A DNA stretch of 7,039 nucleotides from an uncultured Planctomycetaceae bacterium (GCA_903921605.1 CAIXQV010000262.1:1-7039); one strand, 5' to 3'. Shown: positions 1 through 6,283, counted from the first letter of the stretch. Program-made: numbers and translations. Notes: generated from the letters alone by a model not told the origin.

Positions 1-909
1 GCCGACGCCATTGAATCCGGTCACGTTGCCGGCGCGGCTCTGGACGTGTTTGTGGACGAGCCACCAAAGGATCGAAGACTGGTCGACCTGCCTCAGGTTC
101 TCGCTACGCCGCACCTCGGAGCATCCACGGAAGAAGCTCAGGAAATGGTGGCCATTGAAGCCGCCGAGTTGGTTGTTGCCTACCTGAAGCGCAACGAGAT
201 TCGCTGTGCCGTGAACATGGCTCCGGTTTCCGCTTCGGAAATGGGCGAACTGAAGAACTACCTGAATCTGTCTTATCGCCTCGGGCTGTTGTCAGCTCAA
301 ATGATCAAAGGCCAGGGACTCAAAGGGGCCGAGATTATTTATCGTGGCGAAGCCGCCAACAAGAAAACTCGCATCCTGACCAATGCATTCACAGCCGGGC
401 TGCTGGAAGCGGCGTTGGATGAGACTGTCAACGTTATCAATGCAACATCTGTTGCTCAGGCCCGCGGGATTCATATTCGCGAGTCATCCAGCGGTGACTG
501 CGAAAACTTTGCTTCGATGGTCTCTGTCGTGCTGACGACCGATCAGGGGACATTTGAGGCGTCCGGAACGATCTTTGGCAATCAGTTCCTGCGTCTGGTG
601 CGCCTGAACGAGTACCACTTTGAAGCGTATCTGGATGGATTGCTGTTGATCTATCGCCATCGTGACGTTCCGGGACTGATTGGTTTCATCGGGACCGTGT
701 TTGGCGAACACAACGTCAACATTGCTCAAATGGCACTGGGACGAAAACAGGATCGACCGGGCGGAGCCTCAGTCGCCGTTCTGAATCTTGACAGTGAGCC
801 TTCCGCGGAAGCAATTCAGAAGGTCAAAGGCCACAAGGAAGTCACCGGCGTCGACATCGTGCGACTACCACCAGCCGGTGCTCCACTGCCGTGGCTGACA
901 TCGACATAA
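1..909 (+). CDS. serA: D-3-phosphoglycerate dehydrogenase, C-terminal part (5' end outside window)
   Basis: Oxidises 3-phosphoglycerate with NAD+, the first step of serine synthesis in the cytoplasm. The frame is open from base 1, so only the last 302 residues are seen; long-type family members have about 530, so some 230 are missing on the left. Visible residues 1-50 close the catalytic/NAD region: GHVAGAALDVF, then DEPP with the catalytic Glu (residue 20) and TPHLGAST with the catalytic His (residue 38). An ASB (allosteric substrate-binding) domain follows (about 72-212), with FTAGLLEAAL and NATSVAQARGI. A C-terminal ACT domain (about 213-290) carries HRDVPGLIGFIG and NVNIAQMALGR, where family members bind the feedback inhibitor serine. 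The usual serine-contacting Asn of HxN is Asp here (HRD), a common variant. It ends in TAA just before a strong terminator, so it is the last gene of its transcript. Identity is very secure; serine feedback is inferred. Confidence 0.96.
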   Translation, partial: ADAIESGHVAGAALDVFVDEPPKDRRLVDLPQVLATPHLGASTEEAQEMVAIEAAELVVAYLKRNEIRCAVNMAPVSASEMGELKNYLNLSYRLGLLSAQMIKGQGLKGAEIIYRGEAANKKTRILTNAFTAGLLEAALDETVNVINATSVAQARGIHIRESSSGDCENFASMVSVVLTTDQGTFEASGTIFGNQFLRLVRLNEYHFEAYLDGLLLIYRHRDVPGLIGFIGTVFGEHNVNIAQMALGRKQDRPGGASVAVLNLDSEPSAEAIQKVKGHKEVTGVDIVRLPPAGAPLPWLTST

Positions 910-937
910 GCGTCTGCAGTGACACACAAATGACATC

Positions 938-970
938 AAAGGGCTCCCTCGAAAGGGGAGCCTTTTTTTT
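938..970 (+). terminator. Intrinsic terminator of serA
   Basis: The arms 942-948 (GGCTCCC) and 956-962 (GGGAGCC) pair perfectly around a 7-nt loop. The stem extends through a G-T pair and three A-T pairs to 938/966. A run of eight T follows at 963-970, starting 53 bases after the serA stop. On the minus strand the run after the stem is only CCTTTGATG, so it would be a weak terminator for the convergent ATPase gene, if one at all. Confidence 0.93.
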
Positions 971-1068
971 AGGCAAAGCTATTGCTTGATCAACAATGTT
1001 TTATGGATGCAGGCCGGACCAAGCGACAGCAAGTTCCGGCAATTCAGCCGCCGTTGAACAAGTCGGAA

Positions 1069-1854
1069 CTAGCTGGCGCGCATCACCGGGCCGGGTGCGA
1101 GCTGTTCAGCAGAGAACTCTGTCAGCAATGAGTAAACCGTTTCTGCAGTGATGCGAGACTCTGGGGACGCCTCATGCACCACTCGCAGCAATGAGCAAAG
1201 TCGTGACATACGGGCTGCATTGCCAACCGACGTGATCGAAATCGCGCGGACGGCCGATTCATCTACACTCGATGGTTCCTGAACCTGCTGGCCGATCAGG
1301 GAGCGGACAAAGTCGGAAGACTCCGCCGTATCCAGTTCGGTCAGTCGAATCGGCACAAGTCCGCAGTCAGAAAACTCAGCAGGCAGCGCTTTGGCTGAAG
1401 CCGCGACAACCGTCAACATTCCTCGACACTGTGTGCTGAGTGAATTCAACACACGTATAAGGACACTCAGATCGCCGATTGCACGATGCAGATCATCCAG
1501 CAGGATGACGGTCTGAACTTCGCAGCGAGCTCGTCCAGCCAGCTCATCGCGCAGAAGTGACATGAGTTCGAACCGTCGCATCGAAGGTCGCGTTCGCAGG
1601 GCGAGGCATTCGGTCAGCTGCCAAAGAGCAGCTTCTTCGTCCATGCCACTCAGATTCAAATTGACAACCATCGCGCCGCTTCGCATCAGTTCTTCACGAA
1701 GGCGAGAGAGAACTCGCGTGCGGCCGCTGCCGTCCGGGCCCAGAACGACGCCAAGCGATTCGTGGTTTTCGACCAGATACAGAAGTCGGCTGACTGCTTC
1801 CAGATGGACTGAACTGTCAAAAAACCACTCAGGTTGAGTCTTCTGGCCGAACAT
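1069..1854 (-). CDS. ExeA/TniB-like P-loop ATPase with variant Walker A (Lys to Arg)
   Basis: A 261-aa cytoplasmic AAA-type ATPase. The N-terminus (FFDSSVHLEAVSRLLYLVE, residues 11-29) resembles the stretch before the P-loop in GspA/ExeA-type ATPases. Walker A is GPDGSGRT at 39-46, with Arg45 where GxxxxGK[ST] has Lys. Walker B is VILLDD at 116-121, followed by LHR; a sensor-1-like strand LTVVAAS lies at 147-153, and the C-terminus (about 190-250) looks like an AAA lid. There is no membrane segment, no peptidoglycan-binding domain as in full ExeA, and no transposase beside it. The ATG is supported by AAAAAGGA (1868-1861) six bases upstream. It is convergent with serA and divergent from purM, so transcribed alone. 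Its role is unknown: family relatives act in secretion (ExeA/GspA) or target selection (TniB), and neither partner is visible. The ATPase fold is secure; activity is uncertain because of Arg45. Confidence 0.82.
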   Translation of the reverse strand: MFGQKTQPEWFFDSSVHLEAVSRLLYLVENHESLGVVLGPDGSGRTRVLSRLREELMRSGAMVVNLNLSGMDEEAALWQLTECLALRTRPSMRRFELMSLLRDELAGRARCEVQTVILLDDLHRAIGDLSVLIRVLNSLSTQCRGMLTVVAASAKALPAEFSDCGLVPIRLTELDTAESSDFVRSLIGQQVQEPSSVDESAVRAISITSVGNAARMSRLCSLLRVVHEASPESRITAETVYSLLTEFSAEQLAPGPVMRAS

Positions 1855-1860
1855 GGAAAA

Positions 1861-1868
1861 TCCTTTTT
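1861..1868 (-). promoter_or_regulatory. Shine-Dalgarno of the ATPase gene
   Basis: Read on the minus strand this is AAAAAGGA, ending six bases before the ATG at 1854. It fixes the start codon of the ATPase. Confidence 0.7.
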
Positions 1869-1878
1869 CGCCGTTTGG

Positions 1879-1892
1879 AAGAACGAGTTCTT
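1879..1892. promoter_or_regulatory. 14-bp operator-like palindrome in the ATPase leader
   Basis: AAGAAC-GA-GTTCTT has perfect 6-bp arms around a 2-bp centre, lying 25-38 bases upstream of the ATPase ATG and just inside the large inverted repeat. Its size and symmetry suit a dimeric repressor site, or a very short-looped hairpin that would fold poorly as RNA. No regulator is identified; function is inferred from symmetry and position only. Confidence 0.35.
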
Positions 1893-1901
1893 TGAGGGTT
1901 T

Positions 1902-1969
1902 TCGTTTAACGGCAAGCCGCAGGCGGAGGCGAATTCGGGCGACGACGCCTGCGGCTTGCCGTTAAACGA
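1902..1969. repeat. Perfect 24-bp inverted repeat (REP-like) with 20-bp loop
   Basis: Arm 1902-1925 begins TCGTTTAACGGCAAGCCGCA and continues to GGCG; arm 1946-1969 is its exact reverse complement. The 20-bp centre (1926-1945) contains CGAATTCG, itself a palindrome. As RNA from either strand it would form a very stable 24-bp stem, but no T-run follows on either side, so it is not a standard terminator. From memory, the GCAAGCCGCAGGCG core recurs in planctomycete intergenic regions, as a REP/BIME-like element would; a genome search is needed to show this. It sits between two divergent genes, so the ATPase promoter must lie in or beyond it. A protein start placed at 1956 would lie inside the right arm, an argument against coding here. 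Confidence 0.85.
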
Positions 1970-2145
1970 GGCTTACTTCTGCGTGGCTAATTCAAAGCCG
2001 GCGACGGCCTTTTTCACTGTCCACGCGGTCCTACGTCGTCGCAATCGGCAGATTTGGCACAATCGCTTCAGATTATTCCGGGTAAACTGTGCCACACTCA
2101 GGATTGGCAAAAGACAACTCTGCGGCGGGTTGCCGCTTTGGCGGC

Positions 2146-2174
2146 TTGACAGTCGACTCGGCAAGTCGTGCAAT
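2146..2174 (+). promoter_or_regulatory. Candidate sigma70 promoter for purM-phosphorylase
   Basis: A perfect -35 box TTGACA (2146-2151) is followed by a 17-bp spacer and TGCAAT (2169-2174), four of six matches to TATAAT. Transcription would start near 2181, giving a leader of about 45 bases to the purM ATG. The spacer holds an inverted repeat, CGACT (2154-2158) and AGTCG (2164-2168) around CGGCA, placed where a repressor could block RNA polymerase. Planctomycete promoters are not well characterised, so this rests on resemblance to the consensus. Confidence 0.5.
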
Positions 2175-2225
2175 TCGCCGTGCTTGCGATTCAACGAAGA
2201 CCTGTCCAAAGACTTAGCAAATTCC

Positions 2226-3281
2226 ATGACTGAACTGACCTACCGATCCGCCGGCGTTGATCTTGAACTCTACGAACAGGGGATGCAGAAGCTGCCGAAG
2301 CTGATGCAGAAGACGTTCACGCCCGGAGTGATGGAACTGCCCGGTGGCTTTGCAGGTCTGTTTCGCCTGAATCATGGCAAGCAATGGAAAGATCCGGTCC
2401 TGGTCTCCGGCACTGATGGCGTCGGCACGAAAATCAAAGTCGCCATTCACTGCGGAAAGTACAATTCGATCGGTATTGATCTGGTCGCGATGTGCGTCAA
2501 CGACTGCTTGTGTCTCGGCGCGCAGCCCTTGTTCTTTCTCGATTACATTGCAATGGGGAAAGACGATCCTAACCTGCTGGAACAACTTGTCAGTGGTGTG
2601 AGTGATGGTTGCTGCCAGGCTGGAGCCGCGTTGCTCGGTGGCGAAACGGCCATCATGCCGGATCTCTATGCGGCCGGCGATTTTGATATGGCTGGATTTT
2701 GCGTGGGTGTTGCGGAACGCGAAGAACTGATCGATGGGCGGCATCGAGTCAAAGCGGGCGATGTGTTGATTGGTGTTCCTTCATCAGGCTTTCATTCGAA
2801 TGGATATAGTCTGGTTCGAAAGGTTGTCTTCGAACACGCAGGCCTGAAAGTTGCCGATCATGTGGCTGAGCTCAATTGTTCCGTCGGCGATGCGCTGCTG
2901 ACTCCAACTCGAATTTACGCTGACGTTGTCGCTGCCGCCAGAACTGCAGCGGGTGAAGGCAATATCCACGCGATCGCTCACATCACCGGTGGCGGTATCG
3001 CCGACAATTTTGAGCGCGTTCTTCCGAAACATGTTCAAGGTGTTGTGAACCGCTCTGCCTGGAAGATTCCTGCAGTCTTCCAATGGCTGCAAAAGTTGGG
3101 GAACGTTGCAGAACAGGAAATGTTCAACGTCTTCAATATGGGCATTGGCCTCGTTCTGACGGTTCCAGCCGAGGTGGCCGACAAAGTTCAGGCGGCCTGT
3201 TCAACGCCCGAGTACCCCGCGTTTCGATTGGGTGAGATTCGGGCTCAGGATGCCGAAGAACCGACGGTTCTTGTGCAATAG
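2226..3281 (+). CDS. purM: Phosphoribosylformylglycinamidine cyclo-ligase (AIR synthetase)
   Basis: Closes the imidazole ring of FGAM using ATP to give AIR, the fifth step of de novo purine synthesis, in the cytoplasm. The 351 aa match the usual length (about 345). Signatures in order: YRSAGVD (6-12), GTDGVGTK (62-69), the VNDCLCLGA segment (91-99), GGETAIMPD (138-146), VPSSGFHSNGYSL (184-196), LLTPTRIY (224-231), HITGGGIADNF (252-262) and FNMGIG (303-308), all typical of the PurM/PurL ATP-binding fold. The ATG at 2226 is chosen because the family's N-terminus (YxxAGVD close to the start) begins there; the frame upstream to 1956 is open but runs into the inverted repeat and lacks PurM similarity. 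No good Shine-Dalgarno precedes 2226, so translation may rely on a weak site. It probably heads a two-gene operon with the phosphorylase 38 bases downstream. Confidence 0.96.
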   Translation: MTELTYRSAGVDLELYEQGMQKLPKLMQKTFTPGVMELPGGFAGLFRLNHGKQWKDPVLVSGTDGVGTKIKVAIHCGKYNSIGIDLVAMCVNDCLCLGAQPLFFLDYIAMGKDDPNLLEQLVSGVSDGCCQAGAALLGGETAIMPDLYAAGDFDMAGFCVGVAEREELIDGRHRVKAGDVLIGVPSSGFHSNGYSLVRKVVFEHAGLKVADHVAELNCSVGDALLTPTRIYADVVAAARTAAGEGNIHAIAHITGGGIADNFERVLPKHVQGVVNRSAWKIPAVFQWLQKLGNVAEQEMFNVFNMGIGLVLTVPAEVADKVQAACSTPEYPAFRLGEIRAQDAEEPTVLVQ

Positions 3282-3306
3282 CTGCGGATGTGATCATCGA
3301 ATGACT

Positions 3307-3310
3307 GGAG
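3307..3310 (+). promoter_or_regulatory. Shine-Dalgarno of the nucleoside phosphorylase
   Basis: GGAG lies 9 bases before ATG 3320 and 6 bases before the adjacent in-frame GTG 3317. Either spacing works, so it does not decide between these two neighbouring starts. ATG is preferred for codon strength and because relatives begin MLPA. Confidence 0.6.
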
Positions 3311-3319
3311 ATTCTCGTG

Positions 3320-4606
3320 ATGCTGCCTGCTTCGCTCATTGCTGCCAAACGAGATCATCGCGAACTGAGTGATGAAGAGATCGCCTTTTTCATTCAGGGC
3401 TTCGCAATTGGCACGATCCCGGACTATCAGATGTCGGCCATGGCGATGGCTATTTATCTCAACGGCATGACGCCGCGGGAAATCGCGACGCTGACATCGG
3501 AAATGCTGCGCTCCGGAACTCAACTGGCCTGGCCAAAAGATGGCATTCCGCGAGTCGATAAGCATTCGACGGGAGGCATCGGCGATAAGACCTCTTTGAT
3601 CCTCGCACCATTGCTGGCGGAGTGCGGGCTGCAGAATCCCATGCTGTCCGGTCGCGGGCTTGGGGCGACAGGCGGGACGCTGGACAAGCTTGAAGCGATC
3701 CCCGGTTTTCGTACCAATCTGTCGTTGGATGAGATCACTCGGCTGACTCAGTCCGTTGGCTGCGTCATCACAGGGGCCTCGGCGGAGCTGGCTCCGGCGG
3801 ATCGAAAACTTTACGCGCTGCGAGATGTGACCGCGACTGTTCCCTCCATCCCGCTAATCACCGGCAGCATCATGAGCAAGAAGCTGGCCGAGTCGTTAGA
3901 TGCGCTGGTGCTCGACGTAAAGTTCGGCAGCGGCGCTTTCATGAAGACTCGTGAGCAAGCCACGTTGCTGGCTCATTCGCTGGTCAACACCGGTGAACGC
4001 ATGGGAGTGCGCACGACGGCGTTGTTGACCGACATGAATCAGCCGCTGGGCCGCATGGGTGGCAATGCCGTTGAGGTTCTGGAGTCGATCGATGTGTTGA
4101 AAGGCGGAGGACCGGCGGATGTGAGGCTGTTGACGTTGGAGTTGTGTGCAGACCTGCTCGTTTCAGCCGGCGTGGAAAAAACACTGAAGGATGCCGTAAG
4201 CCGTTGTGCCGGTCTTCTGGATGATGGCTCGGCCTTCGAACGTTACTGCCGCATGGTGAAAGCTCAGGGCGGAAACCCGGACGCTGTGTTGAACATCGCC
4301 AAAGCCACGGACCTCGTCGCTGATCAGGATGGAGTGATCAGTGCCATGGACACGGAAGCGTTAGGGCTTGTCATCATTTCCCTCGGCGGCGGCCGGAGAA
4401 AAATGGGCGATCCGATTGATCATTCAGTGGGCCTGGAAATGCTGGTTCGCATCGGTGACCGAGTGAGTCGTGGAACTCCGTTGGTGAAGATTTTCTCCGA
4501 GCAACCAGAAGCCGTGATTCCAGCGATTCGTGCTGCGATTCAGATCAGCGAGAACGGGGCAGCTCCAGAGTTGATTGTCGAGAGAATTGGGACATGGCAG
4601 AGTTGA
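3320..4606 (+). CDS. Pyrimidine-nucleoside / thymidine phosphorylase
   Basis: Reversibly splits thymidine and/or uridine with phosphate into base and (deoxy)ribose-1-phosphate, for pyrimidine salvage in the cytoplasm. The 428 aa suit the family (433-440). An all-alpha N-terminal domain (MLPASLIAAKRDH, about 1-65) precedes the alpha/beta phosphate-binding region: KHSTGGIGDKTS (81-92), then the family signature SGRGLGATGGTLDKLE (110-125), PADRKLYALRDVTATV (159-174), GSIMSKKLAES (182-192) and DVKFGSGAFM (199-208). His82, Arg168, Ser183 and Lys187 correspond to the base-contacting residues of E. coli DeoA (His85, Arg171, Ser186, Lys190) with a constant offset of three. A C-terminal PYNP_C domain spans about 345-420. 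An in-frame GTG at 3317 is an alternative start. It follows purM closely, so the two are probably cotranscribed. Thymidine-specific (DeoA) versus broad (Pdp) cannot be decided by eye, so no symbol is given. Confidence 0.94.
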   Translation: MLPASLIAAKRDHRELSDEEIAFFIQGFAIGTIPDYQMSAMAMAIYLNGMTPREIATLTSEMLRSGTQLAWPKDGIPRVDKHSTGGIGDKTSLILAPLLAECGLQNPMLSGRGLGATGGTLDKLEAIPGFRTNLSLDEITRLTQSVGCVITGASAELAPADRKLYALRDVTATVPSIPLITGSIMSKKLAESLDALVLDVKFGSGAFMKTREQATLLAHSLVNTGERMGVRTTALLTDMNQPLGRMGGNAVEVLESIDVLKGGGPADVRLLTLELCADLLVSAGVEKTLKDAVSRCAGLLDDGSAFERYCRMVKAQGGNPDAVLNIAKATDLVADQDGVISAMDTEALGLVIISLGGGRRKMGDPIDHSVGLEMLVRIGDRVSRGTPLVKIFSEQPEAVIPAIRAAIQISENGAAPELIVERIGTWQS

Positions 4607-4646
4607 TAAGTCACCATTTCACCCCGCGGGAACATTTCGGTATCCT

Positions 4647-4725
4647 GCCTGAATAAGATTGTGGCGACACTTTCATTGGGAATTGGCTCGTTTCGTGTTT
4701 GCCCCTAACTTCGCACGATTCAGGC
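4647..4725. repeat. Distant 8-bp inverted repeat in the phosphorylase-DUF1501 gap
   Basis: GCCTGAAT (4647-4654) and ATTCAGGC (4718-4725) are exact reverse complements 63 bases apart, with a smaller pair TCGTG/CACGA (4693-4697, 4714-4718) next to the right arm. They could close a folded leader, or be chance. The 206-bp gap otherwise shows no clear promoter and no T-run terminator after the phosphorylase. Confidence 0.25.
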
Positions 4726-4776
4726 CAGCGAACAACGTGAGCGTTTCCTTTGGTATCGTGCCGTTAGGCAAATCGG

Positions 4777-4802
4777 GGCAAGGGCCATCCCCTTGTCGGA
4801 GG
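4777..4802 (+). promoter_or_regulatory. Leader hairpin abutting the DUF1501 Shine-Dalgarno
   Basis: CAAGGG (4779-4784) pairs with CCCTTG (4790-4795) around CCATC; one G-U and one G-C pair extend the stem to 4777/4797. The next base begins the Shine-Dalgarno GGAGG (4798-4802), 10 bases before ATG 4813. GGAG (4798-4801) can also pair with CTCC (4805-4808). Such folding could tune translation, or simply hold the ribosome site open; which one is not visible. Confidence 0.5.
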
Positions 4803-4812
4803 AACTCCTGAG

Positions 4813-6282
4813 ATGACAGCCTCATTTTATTCCCGTCGTCAGATGCTGCAGCGATCGGGTTGCGGACTGGGTTTGCTCGGCCTGGCCGGGTTACTGCATG
4901 ACGAAGGTCTGCTGGAATCATCGCGTGCGGAAGATAGCCTCGGTAATCGTTCATTGAACCCGTTAGCGCCGCAGCCGGGGCATTTTGATTCGAAAGCCAA
5001 GCGAGTCATCTGGATCTTTATCAACGGCGGACCCAGTCCGGTTGATACCTGGAATTATCGACCTGAGCTCACGAAGTGGAACGGCAAGTCGATCCGTGAA
5101 TTCGACCCGGAGTTCAAAGACACGACTGGCTTCTTTAAGAACGCTGTCGGCAACCTGATGCAGTCGCCATTCAAGTTTACTCCGCGCGGTCAGTGTGGCA
5201 AGATGGTGCCGGATATCTTTCCGCATCTCGGTGAGCATGTCGATCGCATGGCCGTGATTCAGTCAGGCTACACAGAATCCAATAATCATTCTCCGGCTTT
5301 GTTCGCGATGAACACCGGTTTTGCTCGCATGGGTTTTCCCTGCGTGGGTTCATGGGTCACTTACGGCCTTGGCAGCGAAAGTGCGAATCTGCCGGGGTTT
5401 GTCGTGATGAGCGATCCCAAAGGACGCGGTCTGCCAAAAGGCAACGCGGCCAACTGGAGTGCCGGGTATCTCCCGGGAGTTTATCAGGGCACTTACCTTC
5501 GTCCTCAAGGAGAGGCCATCGATAATCTCGTGCGGCCTGCGTTGCTGACTGAGGCGGCTCAGCGAAACGAACTGGACCTGCTGAAACAACTCAACGGTTT
5601 TCACCAGCAGCAGCACGCAGCCGATTCAGAACTGGCCGCGCGGATTGAGAGTTTTGAGCTGGCGTATCGCATGCAATCTTCTGCACCGGAGGCTTTGGAT
5701 CTGGCGAGTGAACCGAAGCATATTCAGGACTTGTACGGCATTGGCGATGAACGCTGTGACCATTTTGCTCGACAGTGTCTGACAGCTCGGCGACTTGTCG
5801 AACGTGGCGTTCGCTTCGTGCAGATTTATTCTGGTGGCATGGAGAATCAGCGATCGTGGGATGGTCACAGTGATATCGAAGGCAACCATCGACAGTTTGC
5901 GGGTGAGACGGACAAGCCGGTGGCCGGGTTGTTAAGTGACATGGCGGCCAGCGGATTGTTGAACGACACGCTGGTTGTGTGGTGTGGTGAGTTTGGACGA
6001 CTGCCGATTGCTCAGACCGGTGATAAACCCGGACGCGACCATAATCCTCATCATCTTTGTGCGTGGCTGGCTGGTGGTGGAGTCAAAGGCGGCATCAGCT
6101 ATGGGAACTCGGATGACATTGGTTACAAGTCAGTGGAAAATCGAGTTCACATCAACGACCTTCATGCCACAATTCTCCATCTGCTGGGGATGGATCATGA
6201 GAAGCTGACGTACAATTACAATGGCCGACGTTTCAGATTAACCGATGTCGGCGGTCATGTGATTCAGGATATCCTTGCTTAG
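4813..6282 (+). CDS. DUF1501 family protein, Tat-exported, alkaline phosphatase/sulfatase-like fold
   Basis: A 489-aa protein expected outside the cytoplasmic membrane. The N-terminus carries a twin-arginine signal, SRRQMLQRSG (7-16), then a hydrophobic stretch to about 28 (GLGLLGLAGLL). The mature part follows DUF1501: VIWIFINGGPSPVDTW (65-80) with the N-terminal metal-site region, ESNNHSPALFAMNTG (155-169), GSWVTYGLGSES (179-190), LPGFVV (193-198), WDGH (349-352), GEFGRLP (392-398), GRDHNPHH (407-414) and HINDLHATILHLLGMDHE (446-463). The Asp/His-rich motifs suit a metal-dependent hydrolase; the substrate is unknown (sulfated polysaccharides are often proposed). In Planctomycetes DUF1501 genes usually pair with a DUF1549/DUF1553 cytochrome-like gene; none adjoins here, so this is a solitary copy. 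The start is supported by GGAGG and by the Tat motif position. Confidence 0.93.
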   Translation: MTASFYSRRQMLQRSGCGLGLLGLAGLLHDEGLLESSRAEDSLGNRSLNPLAPQPGHFDSKAKRVIWIFINGGPSPVDTWNYRPELTKWNGKSIREFDPEFKDTTGFFKNAVGNLMQSPFKFTPRGQCGKMVPDIFPHLGEHVDRMAVIQSGYTESNNHSPALFAMNTGFARMGFPCVGSWVTYGLGSESANLPGFVVMSDPKGRGLPKGNAANWSAGYLPGVYQGTYLRPQGEAIDNLVRPALLTEAAQRNELDLLKQLNGFHQQQHAADSELAARIESFELAYRMQSSAPEALDLASEPKHIQDLYGIGDERCDHFARQCLTARRLVERGVRFVQIYSGGMENQRSWDGHSDIEGNHRQFAGETDKPVAGLLSDMAASGLLNDTLVVWCGEFGRLPIAQTGDKPGRDHNPHHLCAWLAGGGVKGGISYGNSDDIGYKSVENRVHINDLHATILHLLGMDHEKLTYNYNGRRFRLTDVGGHVIQDILA

Positions 6283-6283
6283 T

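Larger units (their letters stand above)
1855..2225. other. 371-bp divergent intergenic region rich in inverted repeats
   Basis: No credible gene lies here. From left to right it holds the ATPase Shine-Dalgarno, the 14-bp palindrome, the 24-bp inverted repeat, and a run of smaller pairings: 1981-1986 with 2021-2026 (GCGTGG/CCACGC) enclosing 1997-2000 with 2005-2008 (GCCG, GCGA loop, CGGC, then CTTTTT); 2055-2061 with 2088-2094 (TGGCACA/TGTGCCA); and three tandem segments at 2122-2126 (GCGGC), 2132-2136 (GCCGC) and 2141-2145 (GCGGC) where the middle can pair with either neighbour. A promoter for purM follows at 2146-2174. The frame of purM happens to be open upstream to 1956, but its translation there (Arg/Cys-rich, unlike PurM) looks non-coding. 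A structured RNA is possible but unproven. Confidence 0.6.

Noticed and set aside
1013..1040. Possible terminator for the minus-strand ATPase (GCCGGA/TCCGGC)
   Set aside because: A 6-bp stem with a 16-base loop and no T-run in the minus direction; too weak to call.
1069..1854. Tn7/Tn5053-type transposition ATPase (TniB)
   Set aside because: The ATPase fold is compatible, but no transposase, terminal repeats or target-site duplications lie nearby.
1994..2014. Terminator-like GCCG-GCGA-CGGC followed by CTTTTT
   Set aside because: The stem is only four pairs and no plus-strand gene lies upstream to be terminated; kept only as part of the structured region.
2055..2070. TGGCAC resembling a sigma54 -24 element
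   Set aside because: No TTGC at the required spacing for the -12 element, and TGGCACA is better explained as one arm of an inverted repeat.
1973..2227. 84-codon minus-strand frame across the purM upstream region
   Set aside because: Arg/Ser/Leu-rich translation with no family look, covers the proposed promoter and the inverted repeats; better explained as non-coding.
2214..2744. 176-codon minus-strand open frame inside purM
   Set aside because: Fully antisense to a clearly conserved PurM sequence, no recognisable domain, no Shine-Dalgarno; a frame shadow.
4673..4954. 93-codon minus-strand frame overlapping the DUF1501 start
   Set aside because: Overlaps the intact Tat signal coding region and the leader hairpin; no motif, so treated as a shadow.
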